Positions 47,901-59,900 of a stretch of 64,000 nt of DNA are shown here, piece by piece. This DNA is from Strongylocentrotus purpuratus (Eukaryota > Echinodermata > Echinoidea > Camarodonta > Strongylocentrotidae): contig NW_022145609.1 in the NCBI RefSeq assembly GCF_000002235.5, forward strand, positions 27,985,153 through 28,049,152, written 5' to 3'. Within the stretch, counting starts at the first letter, position 1, and the number at the start of each line of letters is the position of its first letter. A model generated the notes under the pieces. It had not been told where the DNA came from, searched no databases, and saw only the letters and a list, made by a program, of their open reading frames with translations. Made by a program: the position numbers and the translations under genes.

Positions 47901-50900
47901 TTAAGGAGGGATGATTGAGCAAACTGATGGAAACAGTTAAGTTCCACACAGGTTGGTTTACTGTTTTTCATCATTTTTCACCTAAACACTTACTTTCATA
48001 CTTAATAAGGAGACATATTTCCCCTGGGGGAGGGGGAAGGGGCATCCAAGGACCTTCAAAGAAATGGTAAGACATTCTGACCATTCAAGGAGCAATCTCT
48101 TGGGCCAACAAAAGCTATTAAGAAATTTCAAAGGAATCCATGCAAATTGCCCCCTCTTGAAGATGCCCACACAATGCCGTGACCCTTAGCCTCGGATATA
48201 TCCTGCATTTCAACGGAGCAATTTAAGGTAATTTTACCTTTTGAGAACCAGACCACACATGTAATTGGATTCCCTTTCAAATACTATTGCTGGACACTTT
48301 AAAGAGGCAATCTCACTTTTGAAGCCCTCCTGACATCTAAATATTCTTATGTCACTTGGTCCATTAATTTTGATGTTCTACCAAATCATTCTCACAAACA
48401 GCTTCATGCAGTGCGAATCCTGATTTGGATAGAAATTACATAAACAAAATAGTTACTGGTCTATACATACTGTTAGTACATGTTTTAGCTTTAATACTGG
48501 TAATAGAAGTCCAGGGTCTATACATATTTTTCTCTTCAAATTTCAATCCAGAGAAATTATTAAACAAAATTAAGCAATGCATATTTTGAAATTTGAATCA
48601 TTATCAAACTCCAATTCATAGCATCACACATCATCAGCAAATCATAAAATACCTCAATTCAAAACCACTTTCTACAAGTAGACTTTTGGTGCCTTAGAGG
48701 AGTTTCACAACTCCTCCTGCCCCCGTTGCTAAGGACAACAAGGAAATAGAAGTCACCATCATCTTCATCCTTACTCAGAAGTCAGAATATATCTTAAAAC
48801 ACAACCAACCAGTTAAATAGATCAAGAAATCATTAGTGTAAACAAACAAAATAGTTTGAGATATAGTAAACACACTTATAAAAAAGTAGGTCTCTTAAAT
48901 TGCCTTTGTTGACATAATGCTTTGAAAAAGACCAACACAAATAGGTTGAACACTTGACTTTTAGTACGGAAAACGGAAATAGGAAACGGAATTACACTAC
49001 ATGATCACAATACTCATTCATAACAATTGGTATGTGATTGCGCAGGCCTATTGAAATATCTGCTGTGAGCCAGACAGGTATTAAAACTATCCACAGTGGT
49101 TTTACTTAGTGCTCTTCTGGCACTAAACAGACTTAATCAAGAGACAAAGAGACTTCTGGTTTTGTGTGTTTGTATGTTCACAACTCTTCACCAAAAACAA
49201 TATCAAAAAATCTTTGACTCGACCTGATTCATAGGGGCATATTTGATTTTTTTTTTCAAGATAAAAAGTAGAAAGGTCACTTATATTAGTTTGTTTCTAG
49301 ATTTGGATTTTTAATTGGTATAAATAGCTACTTGAAATTATCTCAAGATAATTAAAACACATACATTTTATCATGCTTTATCAAATACTTATGAAACTCA
49401 TATCATTCAACAAATTTAAAGTAGATAACAAAAATATTGACCCCTCAGTTGGACAAATTTTATGAATCTTTTAGATGTTTAAGGCGAAAGAGAACTTCAA
49501 CAAATGGGGCCTGTCACCACGAAATAAGTCCAGTTGGTCAAAAATTTTATTCCTGTTTTTAAGTATTATATGAATCTACATTAAGTAAGCTTTAAATTAA
49601 GGGGTCACACATTAAAATTGATAAATTATATCCAGAAATATGAACAAAAACCTAATTGGACTTTATAACAATGGGATTACCCAGTTTTGAGATAATTAGG
49701 TGTAAAGTTAATGATGCGTAACATATTATAGTCTGGTCAACAACAACATAGCAACAACACACTTCCCATCATTCGATTTCAATGAAACTTTCAACAAACA
49801 AAGAAATAATAAGTTGATTTTTGGAAAAATCTTAAATGTGGTAGGTGGGTCAATTTTCAGTACATACACACTATACATCGCTATAACTACGATTGAGCCT
49901 AATGCGACACTGGACTCATTTCGTGGTGACTGGCCCCAAATAGGTTTCAAAGCAAGAGAATATTTCACATGTTTTTCACTTTTTATTTTGTAGTTTTACA
50001 TCCAGCCAATGGCATAACGTCTATAGAATATTTGTTTATTTGTTTACTGACCCCCGTCCAAGGTGTAAACAGGTGCCTGTATGGTTTCACAGTCCTATTA
50101 AATCATATCCTCGGCCTGCAAGGAAGATGAGGATGAGAGCGATAATTGCAGAAACACTACAAACACCACACAGATGTAAATCCACATAGAAAACAAGAAA
50201 AGTGGCAGTCCCTGCTTGATTTCAAGGTGGTATCTTATAGCCCATTCAGACTCAAGGAATTTATACAACAAACTATAAGAAACGTTGTATAAAGAAAGAA
50301 TCATTGTATTGTGAAAGGAGCATACAGAATAGTGTATAGGTAGCAACATCGTATAAAGAAAAGACATAAAAGACACTAGTTTTGAAGAAGTCAATTAACC
50401 TGACAGCTGACCAATCATCAATGCGCGGTCAAGCTAAGCCCCACCAAGTTATACCATTTTTGTAGGTTGCAACGTTCAGACAAGCACGTACCCTGATTCT
50501 TTATCAAGTTTTCGTTCAAAATAATGCTCAAACAGGAGTCTTGCTATATGATGTCTCGTTACACGATGTTTAGGATAGGATCAAACTAATTACTAATTGT
50601 GTATCTAAATGCTTCTCATATAGCTATACAATAAACTCTGGTAGCCTGAACGTGGGTAAGGGGTTGTATCTTTTCATTCATGGCACTAAGTTAAATGATA
50701 TGAAATGTTAAAGGTAATACAAAGTTTTGGGAAATTTTGAAAATTGGGTGGATAGTGAATCTTTACAATTTTGATATAATATTGGATGCCCCTGTGGATG
50801 TATTATAAGTAATAAAAAGTAGCCCCTAAAACACTTCTGTTTTTGAGAAAAATTGAATATAAAAATTTACCGGTGCTCCCGGTAAATTTTGATAAATTTC

Positions 50901-53900
50901 AAATAGCGCCTATGGCCGTACAATCGTAGCTGGGACCATGAAAATCTCAGAATATGTAGTTGGGGTATATAATTTTCAAACGGGAATAGCTAATCGGTCG
51001 ATTTCAGTCAAGAAACATTGTTTCATAGCTAAATTAATATCTTGACCTTGAGAGGGAGCTATACAACATAAAGAGTTTATTATTTATAATTTCATAACTT
51101 TAGACTCGATTTCAACCGCGACAACGATCAATGTATATTGTAGGAACGCATATGCTTCCAATATGTTAATTTGAACCAAATTCATGACCCCATACCAAAA
51201 CTTTGTAATACCTTTAAGTGATGAGGTATGTGGAATTTATTTATCAAGGGACAGGGAACATTTGGATGACTTAAAAGTGGTAGGCTAATTTAGCTTGAAT
51301 AAGTTAGAGAAATCTCTCTCCATCACTTGAAAAAAAAATCTATGTCTTCATATTGAAAAATGTTGAATGTACTACATCCTACAAGATTTTTAGATCATTT
51401 CTACATCTTCCTTCCTCCCTCTTTTTTTCCTTGAGATGTTTCAGACATGAAATGGTCATAATCTAACCAGGATTTTTGAGAGTATACATAATAACCAATG
51501 AGGATTTTTTTCCAGCACACAGGCCACACACAGAAACAGAAGCAAGCATCACATCGAATCACAAAACGAATAAAAAAAAAACTGATCAATTTGACTAATG
51601 ATGAACTTGCTGATGATCAACTGATGATCAACTGCATGGGGCCAAAAGAGAAATAAAAGCAATTGATAAAAAACTTCATTTAACTCTGAATCATGATAAA
51701 TAAAGCAACAATAACATACTTTCCATCATGCCAATCATATATTGATATATTACCATCAAGACTCAAATTGAAGTCCATTCCTGTGACTTTTATCCGGCTT
51801 CTTTAATTTCTTAGCACAATACCGATTACAATCTCGAAATGAAACATAGAGACCTCACACAGTATTCAACGTTTACAATGGATAAGAAATTCTGTCGAAT
51901 CAATCAACTTCATGAGCTATTTAAGTTCCTGTTCAGGATATCAAATGTATTGGGGAAATTTTGAATGGTTAAAAAATGTATGGATTCACTAAATTTCCAA
52001 AGTATTCTAAGCACCTCACACAAGTGCACATCAATCTCTTTCAAGAACAGTATGTTTTTTGTGAAGAATATTTGTGCAATACAGGTAGAAATTGAAAGGG
52101 TACAACATTACAGACTTGCTGAATTTTCTAATATTCATAACCAGATGCAGCAGAGAAAATAAATCCTTTTCAAGAACAATTCCAGTTCTTGTTAAGGATG
52201 TCCTACAAATATTATATTTTTGGTTACAGTTGAAAGTGTAAAACAATAAATTCAATTTTCTTGTCCTGTTGGCCTACAAATAACAATTTGTTAGGAAACT
52301 TGCCTTTTTCAGAAACTACCTATTCACAAATTTATCAATGGCATTAAGAAATTGATGCTGGGAGACCCAACAGTGCATATCTTACAGACTATTTTGTGAG
52401 ATTCTTTTTTACAGCTACAATTAAAGTTCAACATTTTCACACTAGGCCTGTCCTCATCAGACCGAAGTTGCAAAATAACCCGCTATTTTAACTAGCCCTA
52501 TCTCAAATTAGCCGGCTAATTTGCTTCTTCATCAGCCTGCAGTTGCAATAAGCGGGCTATTTGGTTGAGAAAATATCCCAGGAAATCTTGTTCTTGTTTC
52601 CAAAATAGCGCGCTAATTTGCGCCTGTCTGAGCTACTTTGTGATGAGCTTATTGGTCTGGTGAACATGCAATTTCGAGCTTCGAGAAAATATCCAGATTC
52701 GGAAAATAGCAGGTTATTTTGCAACTTCGGTCTGATGAAAACAGGCCTACTGTAGAGTGAGGTGAGCTCACATTAATGTGCATTCTGGTCGGCGTCCTAC
52801 ATTCATAGAGGCATTGGCAGGTGCATGGGGTGCATGCTTGCACCCCTGGGCGGTGTGCAGGACCCCTATTTGCCCCCCTTTTGTTGGGGGATGATTAGAA
52901 AAGGGGATCAGAGCACAAAAGAGTGTAAAACTTTGTTCAAGATAATAACAGAGGGGTATATAGCTGGCTATTCACGACGCTGCCTGCATGGCCATGGGCT
53001 TACATGATACACTGTCATCTCCAACAAAAGCTGGTTTTACTCAAGAATCAAGTTACTAATAAGGGTGTTTTTAGTTTGTAGCTTTCATAAGGGCTTTCCC
53101 TAATGCCTAATAAGCTCAAGATCACAACAAACAGCTTTAAAATTGTGTTTTGTGTATGACAAAGTGCAATTCATACCTTCTGTTGTGCCGAATATATATA
53201 GCCTCATAGTAAATATCCATGACCAATTTTGTTGTTAGAACTAGAATAACCTCAAATATATTCAACCGATTCGAATTTTAACAATAATTGTTTTTTTAAG
53301 TTTTGAGTTTTGAATCGCTAAATTGTTTACCTAGATGTTTTTTTTAAAAACTTTATATCAAACTTTACTTTTTAAAATTTTTATTTGGGTTTCGCCACTT
53401 GATCATCTTTAGTTTTTTCACCATTTGACTTTTTTTCCTTTCAGTTACATTTCGATTTTCCTCTCCTTGCAGAAAGGCATTAATTCTGTCATCATTTTTA
53501 TTTTAAAAAAAACTTCTGCTTTTCTCCTTTAGACCATGCACACTAGCTCTCAAAACCACCCACTTTCTTTGTGTAAGCAATAAATTAAATCGAGACACTC
53601 TTCTGGGATATTCTTCTCCACCGATAAGTTATAAATTTATCATTATTTGCACTTTAGAAAATGATATGTTTCATCGCAGTCCTACAAAGTTTCCAGAAAA
53701 TAACATGACATTTCACACTTGAGACCTGTTAGTGATGGAAGTCAAGTAAACAAGACGTCTGTTTCATAAACACATTCTGTGATTTCTGCCCATGAATCGG
53801 GTCTAAGTGGAAGAATAAATTTATGCTTGTTTGGGTTTCGAGTATTTAGGAAAGGCAATAAATCTAGCACCCGGATTCAATGTGTGGCTATGACCTTCAT

Positions 53901-56900
53901 CAAGGTGAGAAAACAAATGATACGCTTTGTGCAGTTGGAGATTTATAACCGGCTTTGTGATTCAGGTTTTCTTTTCATAAGTCGCAAAATGTTGCACGTT
54001 TTTAGAAAAGCAAGTTCTTTAGTGTCCTTCGAACTGCCAGTAAACTGCCTAACATGGAGAAATATTATTCCTGCTCTCAATGAAAATTGAATATGGAGCA
54101 TAAATGAAAAGACAGTCTTCACTGACTTCCACACTTGAGGCAGAAACTGAGAGTAATGGACTGATGCAAGTCTGGGTAAAATATGAATGAAGCAAGAAAG
54201 GTATAAATTTCAAAGCTAGAGATTTATACCCGTATCTAAATTTGACAGGACAGAGAATATAAAGTTATGAAGAATGATGTCATTTTAAAAGCACATTGAG
54301 TACTTTTCATATATGCTTTTGAAGAGAATAATTCTCCATAGCTTTATATTCTCTACATCTAATCATTACCTAAAGTTAATACAAACAAGAGGATAAAAAA
54401 GGCAACGTCGCCCAAAACAAAAACTAACATTCTTCAATTCAGCTTAAAATCTTGAGTTTTATTTCTCCAAAAAAAAGATATGATGCCAAATATTCTGTTT
54501 ATCTGAATATATCTCAAAATGGCAATCTAGCATCAAAACAGCAAGGCTTGTTGAACTCAACCCCATTCCTCAACAACAAAAAAGAAAAAATACATTTATA
54601 GGGCGGAACCACTCAAAGAAAAACAGTATCGCTTTCTTGCTCCTGGCTCTAACAACTGGGTGGCTCACTATCGCTGATACGAGATGGAAAGCGATTGAAA
54701 AAAACATGACTGAAAATTAAAAACATAAAGAGAGGACTCCAACGTTGAAAATACTCAGAAAGAAATGTCTCACTGACTTCTTGAAGCACCAATGCCAAAT
54801 ATCGGCTGCACAAACAATGACCACTGGGTACATTGGATGACAATATCAAATAAATGTCTGGAATTACATAAAAAACTCTTCGGAGACAAGACAGGACAGA
54901 GGGAGAGAGATGCACCGACAAGGTGTTTCCTTTCGCCTCCAGTAATCCCAAATGGGCGGTCTCGATCTGGTCGAGGGAAATAAAAATAGTTCATAAATTG
55001 AAAGATACCTTAGATGCATTGCCTTGGGTGTTTATAGTGATCGGTAACTTCAATACTTCAACTTCAACTCTGCGGTATGTAGGGTCAGCAGCTGGTTTGT
55101 GGGTCCGACCAGCTTTTGCACAGGAATCCTTTTAATTTTGCAAGTCCAGGCGATGGAGAAAGTGATTTTTATGGCAGCTTCGGTTTGATTTTAGTGAAAT
55201 ATCCTGTCATTTACCTCGTTCTCCTTTGTATTTCATGATCAGATGATGGGAAACAGGCCATGGTGAAGATTTTAATGGGTGTTTTTAATCAAAAATAATA
55301 GAAAGAAATATGAGCATGCAAGTGTGAAGTTGGAATTGTTTTACATAGTTCCAGTAACGTCTTTATTATATCAGAATTGGCCCGTAAGAATGAAAAAATA
55401 CTTTAATTTGCCTTGGAAGAGCAAAGACGAAAAGAGGAGCAAGAATAGAGGATATAAAGTACATAAAATTCTCTGAAACCAAAGTATTCTACTTCAAGGT
55501 AGATAATTAACAAGCATATAAACAAAAATCATCAATTTTTATACTGGAATTTGAAAAAAATGAAAGTTCAGAAGTTCAATAACTAAAAGTAAAATGATAT
55601 TGGGACAAACTGAAAAGGAAGCGAGGACAACTTATTGGCAGCACCAATCTTTCCCGGGATGCTGCGCATTGTCACCACCCGCTAGCATAATTGCATTCCA
55701 TCTCATACCGCTCCACCCCTTGATTTAGATGGCATCCTGGTTGCCAACAGGAAGCCCAGCATGGCACCCCCCTTGTGACTTGGCCACGCACACCCACACC
55801 AAACTGCACTGCTGGGACTGGGCATTTCAAAGAATTTTGAGATAGCGCGGATGGATGTATCTCGGAAATGTCTATCCACATAGATTAGCAAATTTGAGTA
55901 GAGTTCAAAGGTAATTGACTTGAGCTAATGGGAAATATATTTAGATGACAGTGGGTGTATGACAGATGGGGAGGGGGCAGTGGCTGGGGTGGGTAGGGGA
56001 GGGGAAGGTGAAGGGGGCTGATATGACAGGAGAAGGACAGTCAAAATGAGGTAGAAGGCCTATGTGATGGTGATGGAGATGAATATCAAGGAGTTGATTG
56101 TCTACAAAAGAATCACATCTAGGCCTGAATACAGAACTGTAGCATCCTAACAAGTCTACTCAAAGAAATAATTTGAAAGAGGTATGAATGAAATAAATTC
56201 AAAGAGGTTTTAAAGACAATTTAGAAAGGGTATAAGAGAGCTTTTATGTGTGTACATGTCCATTTAAAAACACATGACACACATAAAGGCCTACATATTA
56301 AAATTCAACAAAAAAGTGATGAAAATAATGGAATTCTACAAATGGAAAACCTTACACATGCACGATTCATCAATTGACCTTTGACCCCAAATAGAGTATC
56401 CATTTTTTCCAAATAGTTCAGATGACAAGAAATGTTTGATTCACTGCGCAGGATGGTTTCTCCCAGTCACCATGTCCCATTTGCAATCCAAACATCCCTT
56501 ACCTTCTAGCATGGTGTGATGCGGTCAAGCCTTGCATCTTCCAGGAGAGAGAGAGAGGGAGAGAGGGGTGGAGAGGGAGAGAGGGGTGGAGAGGGAGAGA
56601 GGGGTGGAGGGGTAACAGAGAGGGAGGGAGTTACGGAGAGGGATGGAGGAGAGAGAGAGGGAAGGGGAGGGAGGGAGGGGAGGGGAGTGAGAGAGGGCCT
56701 AGGGAGGAAGGAAGGGAGGAGGATTGAGGGAGAGACAATAACAGAGACAGAGATGGGAGAGAGAGGGGGGAGAGAGAGGGGGGAGAGGGGGGGAGAGAGA
56801 GGGAGAGAGAGGGGGAGAGAGGGGGAAAGAGGGGGAGAGAGGGGGGAGAGAGAGAGGGGGAGAGAGAGAGAGGGGGAGAGAGAGAGGGGGAGAGTGAGAG

Positions 56901-56913
56901 GGGGAGAGTGAAG

Positions 56914-56961
<48 letters not shown>

Positions 56962-59900
56962 AGAGAGAGGGAGGAGAGAGGGAAAGGGTGAGATTCAGAT
57001 TGCATGAATTAATGAAAAGGAGAGAGAAAGAGAGTGGGTGTGAGTGAGAGAGAGAATAAGGGAATCGGGGGAGAGGGAGGAGGGAGAGGAAGGGGGGGGG
57101 GGCACAGGGAAAGGACAAAGACATAGAATGTGATGGAGAGAGAAATGAAGGTAAGACATACAAGTACAAGTACATAGAGACACAAAGTTCAAAGGCAAAG
57201 CAACAGAGATCTAGGGGAGAGGGACGTTGCAAGTTTTTCCTCTTCAGAGTCAAGTTTAAACCAAGAAAAGAAAAAAGGTTATAGATAATCTTCAAGGAAG
57301 AACAAAAGAACAATTCACACAACAAACCTTTGCTTTAATGGCAACAAACTTTTGAAAGATACTCCCGAAATAGTAATGTTCAATTCTTCAATGTCATTTG
57401 AAGAATTCAATCTATACGATACCATTTTTTGCTAAACTTTCAAAATGACTTTGTGTGAATGCAACTTCATTCCTTCTCACCTCCAAGATGCAAACAACCT
57501 CATTTATTCCAGAGGAAATTGCTAGGACATCTCACCTATCAATTATGTATCATACCTCCATCCCCCTGAGCCGATTAAACTAGATTATTTCAAACTCCAA
57601 AGAAGGAAGTTAGGTTGCTACTTGGTGATCTAGCATCTCTGTATGGCTCATGTTTCCACAGAGATTCACACATTTCATAAAGTAGGTCCATAGCATGGTT
57701 GATTGCAAACGATATCGTCGTCAAAAGTTCATTGAACAGCCATTATCAAATTTCTTGCTCCCTTAGGTCATGTTCACATCCGTTTGTCTTCTTCTGGATA
57801 ACAGAGTTAACTTCGTTTATGACAGATAAAATGATGAGAAGCTTATCTGTACGATTCAGAGGAAAGGGGTCATCTAAATGGTTCGTAGGGTCATTTCACA
57901 CCCGTTCATCATATTCTTGATAGCAAAATTCACTTATGAATTATGACAGAACTAGCTTTAGTTATAGATCTGTGAGATTCTTTAAAAGTTCTGTTCACAT
58001 ATGTGGGTCTTCTTCGGGATAACACAGTTCGGTCTACTAATAAAGTATGAAAAGGGGCAATCTGTATGTTCCATAGGGTCATTTCACATCTGACTTATCA
58101 TCTTCAAGATAACACATTTCACTTGTACGTTTAGCATTATTGTACTAGCCTTATCAATCATAAGAATATTCTATATCCGTTTTATCTTTAAGAATTGAGA
58201 TATGAACATGCTACACCTACCCCCAAAGCTGATAAAACTAACAAAACTTACTTGTATGATTCAACGTGGTATGGCCATATTCTTATATGTATTGTATATT
58301 CATACAGAAGGTATTATAAAATGTGCATATCGCAACCTAAATCATTTTCAAGGGACCATTACAAGGTCTTTCAATTTAACTCCTTTGATGCTCTCCCTAG
58401 ATACGGGTACAACCTGTCTTCAACGATAGGTCATTTCTTCCCCCCCCCCCCCAAAAAAAAAAAAAAAAAACTGAATCTGAACACAGGTCAAACTCCATGC
58501 CAATGGTCTACTTCTTAAGACATGTTACCAAGAAATTCCTATTCTCCTCCTACTGCTTTTCATCTCGGCCATGCAGCTAATCCAAACATCTCACTCCACC
58601 GGTGCCGGAGAGATGCGGTCATCTCCATCTACTGGAGCATCCTCCCAAAGACAGACAGATGTCTCCTTGCTTCATTCGTCGCTTCATTTGTCTCGGGGCG
58701 GAATTGTTCAGACAACGAGAGGATCAATTATCATTCACTGTAGGCTAATCTATGAATCATATTGGATTGCCCCCAGAGCAGGCATCAACTACAAATGGAA
58801 GTGTCGTTTTGTTACCTTATAAAAATCCCTCGTATAGATCTGCAGAATCCACAGTGGATTAAAATCCTGTTCCAAATATATTATGAACAGTTTCATTAGA
58901 GGGATGGATACATTGAGGCAAAATTTTTGTCTGCAGTTGGGAATTCTCTACAGTTATGAAATCAACTGATTTTTATATTCACAATATTATTAACATTTTT
59001 ACACCAAACTATCATATGATATGTAGATCAAAATTACTGAAATGTTCAGGTTTTATGTTATACAACACCAAATCAAGCCATCAAACAAAATCTGGGCTCA
59101 ACGAATATGTTAATATTTGTACCCTGGTTGTTTTTCATGTGTGAAAAATAGGTATTATGGCTATATTCTCTGTATGTTTATGGTATTTCTGAGGGAACTA
59201 GACTATTTTCTTATGGAAATATGGAAAATAAACAAAAATTGAATTCTTAAAGGCTAAGGATATGGAACAAGAGATGAAAAAAATATTTTCTGTGCTGTTT
59301 TTTCACAAGGTTTTCGACTTGTTTTTGACTCCTTTATAATATTATGACAGCCTTAATTATGAGGGAAATTTTCAAGATTTGTATGTGGGTCCTGCCTAAT
59401 TAATATCCCAATGTAATACCTCTCAAATCTGAGTTAATATGAATATTAGTGTGACTTAGCCGGCTATTTTATTTTTAAATGACTCATTATGTTCAATTGG
59501 GTGTCGGTGTGTTCTCCCAATATTTGCCTTAAACAGGGTTTCTTTCATCGATATCATATTACCTGTAGAGCATGTACCCTGCATTTCTACATGACAAACA
59601 TAGTCCTTAATTCCCTCTTATGATGTAAGAAGAGAATTCTTCGCAAGCATAGTCCAGTTCAAATCCCCTTCGTCCATTTCTCCTCCATCGGATATGAACC
59701 AATGATCAATATTTAGAGTAGACCGAGTTACTGCGCGACCATGACTCATCAGAAAGAAATCATGGAAGATTTGAAGTGACGCTATAAAGTAAGAGGGCTT
59801 TCCTCCAGTCCGTCTTCGTCTTCATCACCCTGCAGACGTTGAAATTATTCTGCTTAAATTCAGCCATTAGGAGCTAACATGTGCGTGGAAATTGTGAAAA

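Noticed and set aside
53779-54090. 103-codon + strand open frame
   Set aside because: No recognisable domain, no splice or promoter context; length is within chance expectation for 64 kb.
56516-57325. Glu/Arg/Gly-rich and Ser/Leu/Pro-rich frames
   Set aside because: Both strands of a GA-rich simple repeat.
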